This document shows positions 35,090 through 46,379 of a stretch of 64,000 nt of DNA, in pieces. Position numbers and translations under genes: made by a program. Within the stretch, counting starts at the first letter, position 1. Every line of letters begins with the position of its first letter. The notes beneath the pieces were generated by a model. It did not search any database, had not been told where the DNA came from, and saw nothing but the letters and a program-made list of their open reading frames with translations. Origin of the DNA: Ulota crispa (lineage: Eukaryota > Streptophyta > Bryopsida > Orthotrichales > Orthotrichaceae); assembly GCA_963920765.1 (NCBI GenBank), contig OY987244.1, positions 12,092,501-12,156,500 of the forward strand, in the 5' to 3' direction.

Positions 35090-35302
35090 ATGTCAACTAA
35101 CTCAGCTCCCACCAGCATCAGCAACATAAAAAATGAAGAGAAACATTTTCTCAAAATGTCCAGGGACCCTTGTCAGCTCCCAGGCAATCGCAATTACCAA
35201 AGCCAAGAGGCCAAAGCACGATGTGGTGTCTTGAGCCCCGAAACCTTTGAGATCTCAGATGAGGTCCCATGCCTCATCTTGAACATGGATGAAAGTTTTT
35301 AA
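35090..35302 (+). CDS. Possible exon, unrecognised
   Basis: GC-richer 70-codon open frame reading ..NEEKHFLKMSRDPCQLPGN, then EAKARCGVLSPETFEISDEV and PCLILNMDESF-stop. Codon mix looks more protein-like than neighbouring ORFs, but there is no second copy or known domain. It could equally be interior sequence of the CACTA-like element ending at 35,750. Confidence 0.22.
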   Translation: MSTNSAPTSISNIKNEEKHFLKMSRDPCQLPGNRNYQSQEAKARCGVLSPETFEISDEVPCLILNMDESF

Positions 35303-35434
35303 GACGTAGTTATGAAATATTTTCTGGGCCCACGCTGGGGCAACTCGTTGGGAGGGACAGCCAAAGTAAATAGTTTGTTTTTAGCTCTGACATTGCTGGG
35401 GCCCAGATTGACATATGTGCAGTAAATCGAGCCC

Positions 35435-35750
35435 TGTAGCCGCAGTGCTGGCAAATTTTAGTTATTTTATTTTATTTTTTAATTAAAAATCATATATATA
35501 TCATGAACTTTTTTGATAAAAATTAGAAACGAACAACAAAAAAGAACAAAAAAAGAACATAAAAAGAACAGAATTAGAACAAAAATAGAACAAAAAAGGC
35601 ACAAAAATTAATAGAAAAACAACAAAAGTCAACAGAAAAACAACAAACTCTTGTCAAAAAGTGTCCAAACTAACGCGTCCAAAGCAACAGGAAAAATCAA
35701 CAATTTTGAGTTGAAATTTTGTTGATTTTCTATCAAATTTTTTGCTAGTG
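35435..35750. mobile_element. CACTA-type terminus (right end at 35,750)
   Basis: Read backwards from 35,750 the sequence starts CACTAGCAAAAAATTTGATA, like the end at 19,028, followed by the same AAAATCAACAAAATTTCAAC subterminal motif. CAGTGCTGGCAAATTTT near 35,440 might be the opposite end of a short derivative. Element E2 sits directly beside it. Confidence 0.4.
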
Positions 35751-35752
35751 AT

Positions 35753-36483
35753 GGGTAGTTGCAAGAATGACATGCCAATTTTGTCTTAAACACCCTTAGT
35801 ACTATGTAGTACTATGAAGTACTATGAGCTTTTGAAATAATTTTTTTTAAATAAAATAAAATATGGACAATTTGTAAAGCACTTAAAATAGCATACTCAT
35901 TAAAATTTAGACCTAGAGATTTTTTATTCTAAAAGTTATGCACAAAACAAAATCACCAACAAAAAGCCAATTTCTTTCTTGCTTTTTAGAAAATAGTAAA
36001 ATAATTCAAAAAAATAAAATAAAAATTGGCCATTTGAGAACCCATTAAACACATTCACATGGTACAATTGCTTTGTTGAGGAATTTCTTTGCATTTTGCC
36101 AATGAAGGGAGATAGAATGCCCACTTTGAGACAATGCAGATGCCATGGAATTTATAATTTTGCAAAACCCTTTTATAAATGCATGTAAGCATGCTCCATA
36201 AACAACATCCTTGAATTATAGCCGTAGAAAAGCTTTTCTGGACCCAAAATAGTACTAAAAACCTCCAAAATGGCCAAGGTAGATACCCATTCAAGGGCTG
36301 CTTAAAAATAGCAAAATAATTTTAAAAAACACCAAAAAATCACTAAATGTCAATAACTTGCATGTTCATGTTACTTTAAAAGGATAAGTCAATATGACTT
36401 CTTTTGCAAAGATTACAAGCAAGAAACAAGTAGCAAAAAGTGAGGAAGACAAAATGTAAAACAAATCATTCTTGCAATCACCT
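35753..36483. mobile_element. Element E2 (731 bp), 4-bp target duplication TGAT
   Basis: Starts GGGTAGTTGCAAGAATGA and ends TCATTCTTGCAATCACCT. TGAT flanks both sides (35,749-35,752 and 36,484-36,487). Nearly identical to E1 over most of its length. No transposase. Confidence 0.87.
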
Positions 36484-36625
36484 TGATGTGAGGGGTGGCC
36501 AATCAAATTATTTTTGACCCACCAATAATTGGTCGGATGGGGTTTTAGAAAAACTAGAATCCCATCCAGCGTCCCACCTATTATCGATAGGCTAGAAGTA
36601 GTTTGACCGGCCATAAAGGATGCCC
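36484..36625. mobile_element. MITE X, copy in segment 2 (left end cut by E2)
   Basis: Aligns with 54,599-54,747 (GTGAGGGGTG..GACCCACCAA.., ..CCATAAAGGATGCCC). Its left end is replaced by E2. Segment copy 1 lacks it. Confidence 0.7.
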
Positions 36626-37145
36626 TTAGAGAGTTCTGATATAATTTTCATGATACAATTCCCATGAACAGTCCAGAAGTAGCTGACGTGTCATAGTATA
36701 AGATTTCTCCACTTTTCCTCCACAAATCCACCATGAATTCAATCCCTCACAAAAAAATCTGAAAGTTTTACGGCATACAAAAGATATGTGATTTCATCTC
36801 TCACATAAACGTACAGAACGTTTCATCCATCGGTTTAGCGGCAAAACGAAGCATACAACGTGAGAAATACTGATTGAAGCTTCAAAACATGGAGAGAGCT
36901 TTGGGTTCACGAATCCCACCACACAGACAAAGAAACAATGCGCATGCGAGCGATATTAAGGTATATTCCACTCTAATGTCGGCAGGCAAAAACCTGGACT
37001 TTCAACAGATCTACGCAAGTTCTGCGTTCTGGAGTATAAATACATGGGTTCAAGTCACTCGAGATCATTATCCAGAGTACTCTGGTGTGGAACCAGAAAT
37101 GAGCAAACACATCAACTATTCCGGTTCCTTTAAAAAAAACTGGCT

Positions 37146-37909
37146 TCACCCAAGAGCAACGTCTGCCCAGCCACCATCGAGCTTGGGCCAGATCACGCAC
37201 TCAGAAACGTTGACTCGTGCGTCGGGAAGGTCAGCCAACCAACCCAGTTCAGGAGCATCCTCTTGAGCCACATGAGCTCCTAAGACCGCATTCACCTGTT
37301 GAGGAACTGGCGGTTGAGCGTTGATGCCTTCGTTCCCAATCATCCTGAAAAAACACACAAACTTTTTGAACATTCGGACTCTCGGTATATATCCCGCCAT
37401 CCCGGTACGTGGCTATATTCAGGAAGGCACTAGTCTAACATTCCTTGTCAACTAAGCTGCAGAGCAAATCTCATTGACAGCTCATTCTAATTCATACGCC
37501 CAGTCCCCTATCCAACACCGCCTTCTCAAAAACCAAATCCTCTGTTCTCTACTGATACTGCACTGTTGATAATTAGTACTTCTCTAATGCATGCTGATAA
37601 TTAGGAACAATTTAGACACCGGCTGGGTCTGGGAGTTGATAGAATTCAAGTCAGAGTGAAGGGGAGAGAATGAACGGCAGGCGCAATGAATGAATGTGCG
37701 AACGCAAGCAGAGCAACTGACAAAGATGACAACGTAATCAGACGTTGAACGTACGTCGAGCAATGTGACACGAACAATCAAAGACGTCACACAAATCTGG
37801 TGGATATCTGGCATGGGCTGCGACTCAGCTCCGCAAAAGAGAACGACGACGACGACGCAGTTCAGGAACGAGACCTGTTGGCTCCGTGCTCCGGTGCTGC
37901 TGCAGCCAT
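37146..37909 (-). CDS. Unrecognised small protein, tandem-family copy 2
   Basis: The last exon 37,146-37,344 opens after a TTTTTCAG acceptor and reads MIGNEGINAQPPVPQQVNAV, LGAHVAQEDAPELGWLADLP, DARVNVSECVIWPKLDGGWA, DVALG, then TGA. The presumed start at 37,909 reads MAAAAPEHGANRS. A middle block that might be an exon in copies 1 and 3 carries stops here in every frame I tried, so this copy may be inactive or the block may be intron. No domain recognised. Confidence 0.45.
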
Positions 37910-38240
37910 GGGTATTCTCGACGACGCTCCACGTACGCTGCAGTAACTATGGCTGAAGATCGCTGGAGGGTGACGGAATTGAGATTGCCACAAGCAGATT
38001 GAAACAGTGGATCGAGCTCTACTGGTGGACGTGTGAGGTGAGTACAGACGAAGGAGAGCTTTTATTCACTTCTGAAGAGGAATCGAAGGAGAGAAGAACA
38101 GTTGCCACTGCAATGAAACTTTCATTGGCTTCCTTCACTGGAGGGTCCCTTTTGCTCCGCCCAGCGAATTCCACACGCTAGCTCTGGCCCAATCAGCTCC
38201 CTCCACCCAGGCGGAGAATTAAAACCCGGGTGAACAATGT
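37910..38240 (-). promoter_or_regulatory. Presumed promoter side of family copy 2
   Basis: GC-richer DNA upstream of the ATG at 37,909 on the minus strand. No TATA box or known element could be fixed, so this is by position only. Confidence 0.2.
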
Positions 38241-38454
38241 TATGAAATGACACCCAATGTACCGATACTGTACACAGTCCAGTACTAAAATACATGTAAA
38301 CAATAAAAGAGCAGAGACGGAACAGTGCGAAGCTGGTCAACCTGGCCACCTGGGAATCACTAATACTACAAAAAGAGGTGCAAAGGCCTACTCCTGCAGA
38401 GGAAAAGATAGTGTAACAGTTGCCTGCGGAGGAACTAAGGTAAGGTAAGTGTTG

Positions 38455-38631
38455 CCATTCCTGACCCTTTATGAACTTGTCCCCAATTCCGACTTTCTGT
38501 TCACAAGGAACAGATTTTAGAATCAATATGTACGCATTAGGGACATGAAGAGTCGTAATTGGAGACAGGTCTGGATTGGGGACATCTACCTTATGTACAC
38601 TCATAAGCGTCAAGCTAAGGGTTTTGAACAT
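38455..38631 (-). CDS. Exon-like open frame, unrecognised
   Basis: Minus-strand frame from 38,631 reads MFKTLSLTLMSVHKVDVPNP, DLSPITTLHVPNAYILILKS, VPCEQKVGIGDKFIKGQEWQ, HLPYL. Composition is protein-like, unlike the continuation (to 38,122), which crosses the duplicated flank. No family recognised and no second copy in the window. Confidence 0.28.
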
Positions 38632-38884
38632 AGCAAATTATAGGATCCTGTTAGGAACAGAAAAATAATGAGTTTACACTTTTGAATGTACTATTTGGGT
38701 ATTGTGAGGATAAGTTGTGAGTTTTTAAAGAGCAAAATGCCATTGCACCCATAACCACTATTAAGATTTCATGTTCACATGTTGTACATCCTTGTCATTA
38801 CATCTATTCACTTCCACAAATTTTTCAAGATTTCAGAGGTGATGGTTATGTGGACACTAACGCTTATGGGTGTACATACCTTAG

Positions 38885-39117
38885 AGAGCAAGGAAATTTT
38901 TATTGGCTAAAATTTGCCTATATCTTACCTAAAACTTTGAATGGCGATTGCAACACTAGAAGATTATGGTGAAAAAATGGATGGTATAGTCAAATTCTTC
39001 ACCAGCTAAGCACCAGGTTTGCCAAATTTTGGATGAAGCTTACTAAAGTAGATTTTATAGATGAATGTGCATGCTTCATGAATTTTATCTGTTTCTATCC
39101 ATATTTTCCTTACATGC
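38885..39117. repeat. Dispersed repeat L, copy 2 (continues at 41,804)
   Basis: Matches 11,270-11,594. TTAA element A2 is inserted in it at 39,118, and the match resumes at AATCTTGGTG.. at 41,804. Confidence 0.6.
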
Positions 39118-39260
39118 TTAACCCCTAAAGGACCACTTGTCCGGTTGTCCCTACAGAGGACAAATGGGATTTTGGGCATGTACTTATGGCTAAATAACTT
39201 TGTGTAATTTTTTGAAACTTTTATGGAAGATGGGGAATTCAAAGATTTGTGTGGGCATCT

Positions 39261-41207
39261 TGTGGAGTAAGATTTTTGATCACTTTATTTGTAAACCTAG
39301 TCTAGGGATGAGTTTGTTCAATGAGGCTATTTCTCATAGGTTTGCAAGACTCTTTCAATTGTACTTAAAATCTGAGTAGGAAGTTCTTTTATTAATTGGA
39401 TTATGGCTATGCTCCTAATTGCCATTAGGATGTTTTACTCTTAATTAATGCCCAAGTAAAGTTAGAATGTTCAAATCTAATTGCTTTTTTTCTTCTTCTT
39501 TAACCTCCAATTTCTTGAAGCTTTCTTTCTCCAGCTCCAAATCTTTTTTTTTTATCTTTTCCAATCAACTTTGCAGCTTCACAGATCTATATCTTTTTAC
39601 TCCAAGCTGGACTTAATTATCCTTAGAGCCACTCGGAATTGCATTACTTTATTCTCTCTCTTACTTCCCCAAATAGGCTGGTATACTCTTTTCTTAGAGC
39701 ACTTCTTTCCAACTCGGAACATTAGTACTCAATTCTCCACTCGGCTGAGTCTCTCAAAGACTCATTTTCCAAATTGGAATTACATTCTTTCTTTTTCTAT
39801 CACTTTCCCACTCAAAATATTCTCTCAACCACTCTCAAAGCTCCTTTTGTTCTCAACGTCATATTCGTTAATTTGGGCCAAGGGTACTTTTTGGGACTTT
39901 CAAATTTTGAAGTGAAGATTTTAGGTGATCACCTAGAACCAAGCTCAGCATTTTTTAATGTATAGGTGTCCTCACCTGAGAGGAGGAATTTGCAAGGGAA
40001 AAAATCTTAGTGGCTCAGACTAAATCTGATACTTTCAAATCTGGTTTAAGTAAATTTTGGGTTTAAGGTGACGTACAGAGTGGAACATCCCAGTGGCCCA
40101 AATTAACAAATATGACGTTTCTCTTAGTTTATCACCAATCCAACTTGGATTATTTTGCTCATACTCTCACTTTCTTATTAGGATTATTTCTTCTCAATTG
40201 TCTCTCTCCTCAATTTGGCTGGTATTCCCAATAATTCTCCAAGTAGGTATTTTATCCTCCTCCTACTTGGCTGATTTCTCCCCTTGCTATATCACTCTAA
40301 CTCTAGTTTGGATCTTTCTAGCTACAATCGTCCACTTGGCAGATTTTTATTTAAAACCCAAGAAGAATCAATTGGGTTAAGCTCACAGCTCTAACTTAAT
40401 ATATTGCTTTTTATTCTCTCACTTTGAAATCCTATTTGAATTCTATTTGTGCTTTTGATTTGGCTTTCAAGTTAGAACTATAACAACAGAAATCAAACAA
40501 GCAAAATCAGACAACATCTCTCAAGATTCCTTCCCACTCAGTCAATTCAATTAGAAATCCACATGCATTCACACAATTAAATTCAATCCAATTGATCAAC
40601 CATATAAGCACAAGTAGGAAATTTCACACACATGCTACAAATAGTAAAACTCTTCTCCAATTAGAAACTCTCCAACTAGGCTTCAATTTTTCTCACATGC
40701 TCAAAACAATTTTGGTTAACTCCCCAGTTGGAATACAACTTCAATCTCAAGCACACACAATCCTTCTCATAACTGAGATCATTCCAAATCAAATATACAA
40801 ACATATAATTCAATCCCACTCAAATTCTTACACACTCAAGCGAAGCACAAATTGGACACACCACAACTTGCATAATCAACAGAACAATTCAAACAAATAG
40901 CTATGTATTAACAAGCAAACAAATTGAACACACAAAAGCAGCCAACTTGGCTGGACACTGCGCTCCAAGCACATGGTCCTTTCCTCTTCCTTCTCTTCCT
41001 ACTTGTACACTTCTGCTCACCCCTCCAGAACTTTCTACTTGCCTCTTCCATGAAAACTCTCGATTGTTGGTGAATTTCGTTCTTTTGTAATCTCAACAAC
41101 CTAATTGTGAACTTATAACAACCCAATTGCACTTAAACTGCTGAAAATGAAGAAAAGAATACCTATTCGTTAAATTTTAGCAAATAAGCACAACTAGGCA
41201 TTCTACA
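39261..41207. mobile_element. Solo LTR of an LTR retrotransposon, inserted in A2
   Basis: Begins TGTGGAGT and ends ATTCTACA, with CATCT on both sides (39,256-39,260 and 41,208-41,212), the 5-bp duplication usual for LTR elements. About 1.68 kb without nested F3. It carries no coding region, as expected for a lone LTR. Superfamily cannot be told from the LTR alone. Younger than A2, older than F3. The long pyrimidine-rich ORF at 39,481 is read as LTR sequence, not a gene. Confidence 0.75.
39855..40119. mobile_element. Element F3 (265 bp), 4-bp target duplication TCTC
   Basis: Ends AACGTCATATTCGTTAATTT and, reversed, AACGTCATATTTGTTAATTT. TCTC flanks both sides (39,851-39,854 and 40,120-40,123). 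Nested in the solo LTR. Confidence 0.93.
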
Positions 41208-41867
41208 CATCTAGTTTTTACCTCATTTTGACATTTATTGAAGAAGTTAAAAATGAATTTATGAGAATTTTTGTTTGGAGAGCAGTCCAAAACTTTTTTT
41301 TAAATCGTATTTTTTAAAACAAAAACTTGAGGTTAGTTCTTTAGACTTAAGTATATGTGGGAAGCTTTGAATCATTCAATTTTGATTGATGAGATGAAAG
41401 TTATGAGAAGTTTTAGTTTGCAGGTAGGTATGGAAAATCTCACAACTATGCCTACACGCAAACTTAAACTTCTCATAACTTTCATCTCATCAATTAGAAT
41501 TGAATGATTCAAAGCTTCTCAGATAAGCGTAAGTTTAAAGAACTAACCTCAAATTTTTATTTTAAAAAAATGTGATTTTTAAAGAATTTTTTGGGTTGCC
41601 CGCCGAACAAAAATTCTCATAAATTCATTTTTAACTTCTTCACTAAATGTTTGAATGAGGTAAAAATTAGATGCTCACACAAATCTTTGAATTCCCTATC
41701 TTCCATGAAAGTTGCAAAAAATTACACAATATTGTTTAGTCATAAGTACATACCCAAAATCCCATTTGTCTCGCGTAGGGACAAGTGGTCCTTTAGGGGT
41801 TAAATCTTGGTGTGCATGCTGCTCTAATATCAAAAATGCAAAAAATAAACCTTGCTATAATGTAACA

Positions 41868-42124
41868 AATGCCATATTCGTTAAATTGGGAAAAAGGGTA
41901 CAAAGTGGGACTTTTGAAAGATTAAGGTGGTCACCTTAATCTAAGCTCTAGCTTTTTTTTGGGTACACGTGGCCTCTCTTGAGAGGAGGAATTTGTGAGG
42001 GAAAAAATCATAATGACCCAAATTGAATCTAATACCTTTAAATCTGGTTTAAGGTGGTTGTTTTGGATTAAGGTGAGGTACAAAATGGTACCCAATATTT
42101 TCCCAATTTTGTGAATATGGCGTT
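41868..42124. mobile_element. Element F4 (257 bp), 4-bp target duplication AACA
   Basis: Ends AATGCCATATTCGTTAAATT and, reversed, AACGCCATATTCACAAAATT. AACA flanks both sides (41,864-41,867 and 42,125-42,128). The interior shares TTGAGAGGAGGAATTTG with F2 and F3. Confidence 0.93.
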
Positions 42125-42174
42125 AACAGTTGCCAACTCGGAGACATTGAAAATGAGACCCAATGTACTATAAA

Positions 42175-42972
42175 CAAGTAAACCCTTCACCTCTTGCGGG
42201 TGGTTTTTGCCCCTCCTATCTTTTGCGTACCAAGTAATTTTGACCTGGAACTTTAGAGTAATGTTCACTTCAAAGTTTAAAGTTATAAACGTTCAAATTT
42301 TTTTTTTTAAATTTTTAATTTTACTGTTTTTAAGTGGATCCCTACCTTTGAGGTTTTGGAGGTTTTTGGTACTATTTTGGGTCCAAAAAAAAAAATTTGT
42401 GCCACAAATCAGGGAAGTGGTTTATTAGGCATCATTACATGGATGTATAGAAGGGTTTCACAAAATTCTAAATTCCATGCCATGCACATTGTCTCAAAAT
42501 GGGCATCCATTCTCCCTGCATTGGTAAAATAAAAAAAACTTCCTCCAAAAACCACTTGCATAAGGTGAAGCTACTCAAAGAGATAAAAAATGGCCATTTT
42601 TTGTTTTAGTTTTTGGGGTTTTTTGTAATTAATAAAATTGAAAACATGGTAGCCTAGAAAGTCTAGTAACTTTTGCTCCACATGCCTGCCTAGTACCTCC
42701 ATTATTGGCACTACATAGTACCATTGACCATTGACATCATCTGAGGATGTGAATTTTTGTTTCATCCCTTCCGAATTGCCATAATTGATAGTTGGCCTTC
42801 CTAAATAACATGCCACATGCCTCCTTCCCAATAGATTTGGGATGGGAGTGACAGTTCAAATTTCCACTACAAGGATGCTGTGTAGTACTTGCAATACTGG
42901 TAGCACTGCTAGTGTTACACCCAAAAAGAGTCATTCTGAGACAAAAACGTGAAATCTTTCTTGCAATCACCC
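42175..42972. mobile_element. Element E3, reversed and diverged, left end lost
   Basis: The right end TTTCTTGCAATCACCC matches E1. The interior aligns with E1 reversed (CACCTCTTGCGGGTG, GTACTATTTTGGGTCC, TTGTCTCAAAATGGGCAT). The left terminus is not found. Confidence 0.72.
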
Positions 42973-43009
42973 ATCTACTAATATTAGTATCTTTCATTCA
43001 AGAATTTTC

Positions 43010-43131
43010 AAACTTGATGTTAATTTGGGGATGGATTTGGCAATTACATCCACTTTTTGACCTGATTATTCTAGTGTAAGGGGACCCAGCCACAAAACAA
43101 GATAAGATTTTGGCAAAATGTTGTCAATATT
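43010..43131. repeat. Dispersed repeat L, copy 3 (reversed fragment)
   Basis: Weak reverse-complement match to 11,290-11,400 (TCTAGTGTAA, AAATCCATCC..). It ends where TTAA element A3 begins. Confidence 0.4.
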
Positions 43132-44028
43132 TTAACCCGTAAAGGTTTGGGCTTTATGAGAACTCGGGCAGGCTCTAATTATTAACTTCATAATTTGTAT
43201 TTTTTTCATGAAATTTTGAGGATGGATGCTACTCATCATAATCTACATGTGAAGCTTTATTTCATGCCATTCCGATAAGTAATGCAAAAGTTAGAAGGTT
43301 TCTTCAATTTCAATGTCAAATCGGGCAGCAAAAAATATATTCTATTTTTTTTTTTAATATAGTTTTATAGATTGATACCTACTCAAAAAAATGGAATCAC
43401 TCAATTCCAAATAATGAGGTAAGAGTTAAAGGGAGTTTTATTTTGCGGGCAATGAAGGTAGGAAGAGGAAAAAAATCATATGAAGTTATCTTTTACTCTC
43501 AATTTTGAAAATTTTCAAATGAAAATGAACATGAAAGTTCCTGATTGTTTGTTAGAGCATTCTCACTATTGGGATTAACAATTTTCAAATTCTTTCAAAA
43601 CTTATTAGCATATGAGTTATATCTTTCATTCATTGATACCTTTCACTTTACAACTTTTGTAAAAATGAATCCAAATTTTTTTGGTTGATTTTTTTTACAT
43701 ATGCTTTCAACCCATTTTTCAACATATTGCCAAAATTGCACAAGAAATACAAAATGCGTGTTTTTCTCTAAAAAGTTTGAAAAACAAAACTTCACCTTCT
43801 AGAAGGACTAGAAAAGCCTACATTTTGAAGTTTAGGCACATTGATCTTGCAATAGGTGGGGATATTCATTTTGAAATTTTGGGACAGTGTACTTGTGCAA
43901 GCCAACCAAAGGATCCTACGGTTGGATTTGTTAAAAAGTAAGTTTTAATGAAGATTTTGACCTAGGTTATAGGACTAGTATTTGAAGCAGTTTTGGGCCT
44001 CTAAACACAAAAGAGTTTTAGGGGTTAA
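43132..44028. mobile_element. TTAA element A3 (897 bp)
   Basis: Starts TTAACCCGTAAAGGTTTGGG and ends AGAGTTTTAGGGGTTAA with TTAA at both ends. Length and layout fit the 900-bp class. The interior is diverged, with one 86-codon ORF (43,681-43,941, +) that matches no other copy or known transposase. Confidence 0.8.
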
Positions 44029-45834
44029 AGCTTGCTAAGTCCTAGTCTCCTAGACTCCATTTATCCAAGTAAGTAAGGTAGGAGGCTAGCAAATGGACCA
44101 TCTAAGAAAAAGTGAGCTTTTGTGGAAAAATCAAGGCAACTTAGTAAAATGAAAATATTTTTGGTAGAAAGCCAAAGAATATATAGTTTTGTGGCTGTTT
44201 AAATTGGTTTTTTTTGAGTTAGTATGAATTAACTACAATTTATCAAAGCAAAATGTGCATAGGTAGCTATTCTTGATCATAGGTGGTAGCATTTATGTTG
44301 CAAAGGCGGCTTGTAAATGGAACACATGATTCCAAAAAGCAACCACTACAAAGTCAAGAATGCTCCAATAGGGTTTTGAAAGCATGCAAGCAGCCAAGCA
44401 CCCATTCCATATTCTAATACTCAAATCATGATTAAAAACACGTTTTCATTTATTTTAGTATGACTAGTATCTATATTTTACCAAAAGACAAATGTGAACG
44501 CAATTATGACCAACAAGCACACTCAACATCGGCTCATGTCACTATCTTAAGTTCCTAAAAGAGTGCATACATAAGTACAATTTTTGAACATAGAAAATGT
44601 GACTCATTTAAGAACCTCTGTGCACTGTTCTTGTGACCCCTACATGGTCGGTTCAAAATGCTTGGTCCAAATTAGAGCCTCCTACCTTAGGGGCATTTGG
44701 AGGATTGGTTCACCTCAAGATTTTTGTTTTTGTAGCTTTTAAGGCCATATGGTAATTTTTAATGGTGCAATTATAGCCACACAAGATTTTTTAAAGTGTA
44801 AAATTAGGTTTTAAGTATTTACATTCTAATCTTGTTAATTATGAACAATTTTTGAAAATCAAAAATTGGTATTGCAAGAATGAATTTTATGAAAACTTGA
44901 GTTACAAAACCCAATTTTTTTAAACAAAAGAGGCATTATCTTAAAGAAACTTAAGGGCGGCTTGATTTTTAAATAATATGGCTCCACATGGCTCAAAGAT
45001 CATGTTTTTTTTGCTTAATTTCCTAATTGATTGGCTATAAGTAGCAACATATTCTTTTTTCTAATGCATGGCAAGCATCTAGATTTGGAAAATTGAGCAA
45101 CATCTAGCACCATGATGCTATTTTTTCTTCATATTTCATATTTTTGTATAAGCATGTAGCTTGAGTTTTTTTATAGCTTTCTGGCTTTTAAAAGTCTAAA
45201 AAAAGAACCCTGATTTACCTTGGCTCATTTCAAAGAGTTTGGTCACTTTTGGTTTAGCATCCCATCTCCCCCAGTGCTTTGCAATCTTTCACCAAATTGT
45301 GTATTGCCACAAGTCACTTGCTGCCAAGGCTTAGCGGCATTAGGCCTTTGGCCTTGACACACTATTGAGGATTGAGGAGATCCTGAGTTCATACGTAGGC
45401 ATTGGGCAAGGTACTTGTTGTATATTACCAAACTACTGTGGGTCAAATGACTTGATTTTTTTTCAAAAATGAACATGTGGGTTTTTTTATAGGGTTTATC
45501 TATTAACAAAGGTATCAAAGGTATCAAGGATGGAATTCACTACCAAGAGATGATAGTTTAAAATTCACAATAATAAGGTCCTATGTACACGTTCGTAGGT
45601 GGAATTTATTATTTTGACAAAAAATCCTTGTTCATGGCTCACAGCTCGGATCCCCGCTCATGAAATAACATTCCCCTTGAAGATGGTACCTGACTATAGA
45701 ACCATGCAACTAGGGGTTAGAGTGCTTGGATAGTAGCATTTACGTATCACTTGCTGCTAGGTTGTTTTGGAATTCTCTTTAAGCACGTACAAGCTAAGCT
45801 TTTAGGGTTTAGGATTTTCAAGTTCTTAATTCAG
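44029..45834. other. Intergenic, no gene seen
   Basis: AT-rich DNA. The block 45,250-45,420 is GC-richer (CAGTGCTTTGCAATCTTTCA, GGCATTAGGCCTTTGGCC) and may be part of an upstream exon or an unknown repeat; no frame can be defended. Confidence 0.4.
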
Positions 45835-46235
45835 TTTTCTTTGACAAATGGAAGAGAGTTGATAGAATCATTGCTTTGTCTTGGCAGCCAAACGGCTTTA
45901 TCTCGCACACTCTCAACATACAGGTGAATGATGCACCGGAGGTGCTTGATAGAGTAACAAGAATCTTTGGCAAGTATACAATATTCAGGTAGGGTTTTGA
46001 TTGATGCTGCTTGTCTTTCTATGACCAAATGATATTTTAATTTCTTCTTTCTTGAAGGTTACACTATCTCTCTGTTCACAGGCTACCAAAGGAATTGGGG
46101 AACGAAGGAGTGGGGTTTGTGTGGTATTTTTTTGGAGCATCAGTGTCGTTGTTTTCTTGCAGGATGAGACCTTTTGTGGAAATTGTATTTGTTTCAAATG
46201 CCATAGTTTTTACTATTGTGGGAATCTTTGTTTAG
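45835..46235 (+). CDS. Unrecognised small membrane protein (two C-terminal exons)
   Basis: Exon 45,835-45,988 follows a TTAATTCAG acceptor and reads FFDKWKRVDRIIALSWQPNG, FISHTLNIQVNDAPEVLDRV, TRIFGKYTIF, with donor CAG-GTAGGG. Exon 46,082-46,235 follows GTTCACAG and reads R-LPKELGNEGVGFVWYFFG, ASVSLFSCRMRPFVEIVFVS, NAIVFTIVGIFV, TAG. The join keeps phase (TTC AG-G). Two hydrophobic segments (GVGFVWYFFGASVSLF and EIVFVSNAIVFTIVGIFV) predict a membrane protein. After TAG the same frame stays open to TGA at 46,355-46,357 with a basic coiled-coil-like tail (VARSVEEVTKVVAKSAEKVK). The 3.2-kb copy also has a basic tail at that place, so the TAG may be a recent truncation. Upstream exons not found. 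No family recognised. Confidence 0.6.
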
Positions 46236-46357
46236 GTAGCATTGGACACTAAGAATAAAATGGTAAGGACCAGAGAAGTAGTTGCAAGGAGCGTAGAGGA
46301 AGTCACAAAAGTAGTTGCAAAGAGCGCGGAAAAAGTGAAAAAGAAAATCCAAATTTG
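46236..46357 (+). other. In-frame extension after the TAG of the 45.8-kb gene
   Basis: Forty codons stay open in the gene's own frame: VALDTKNKMVRTREVVARSV, EEVTKVVAKSAEKVKKKIQI, TGA. The heptad-like spacing of V and A with K and E between them suggests an amphipathic helix. It is either a former C-terminus or, less likely, reached by read-through. Confidence 0.4.
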
Positions 46358-46379
46358 AAATACTTGGGCAGATTGGAGC

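Larger units (their letters stand above)
36626..38440 (-). repeat. Host segmental duplication, copy 2
   Basis: From TTAGAGAGTTCTGATATAAT onward it aligns with copies 1 and 3 through the small gene to its presumed first exon. Its right part (38,240-38,440) aligns with 57,590-57,800 (CTGGCCACCTGGGAA, GGCCTACTCCTGC). The part matching 12.2-13.0 kb is missing. Confidence 0.8.
39118..41803. mobile_element. TTAA element A2, split by an LTR
   Basis: Starts TTAACCCCTAAAGGACCACT and ends in the reverse complement AGTGGTCC TTTAGGGG TTAA. TTAA lies at 39,118-39,121 and 41,800-41,803. Its two arms (39,118-39,260 joined to 41,213-41,430, and 41,450-41,803) form a long fold-back. Without the 1.95-kb insertion it is about 735 bp. 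Confidence 0.9.

Noticed and set aside
38122-38454. Second half of the 169-codon minus ORF beginning at 38,631
   Set aside because: Crosses the duplicated flank shared with 57,590-57,800, where the frame is not kept; only the first part is mentioned as exon-like.
39481-39915. 144-codon plus ORF, pyrimidine-rich
   Set aside because: Lies in the solo LTR and runs into nested F3; composition (F, L, S rich) reflects a CT-rich stretch.
45250-45420. GC-richer block with TTCATACG read as a pol III B box
   Set aside because: No A box at a suitable distance and no tRNA-like fold; left as unassigned.
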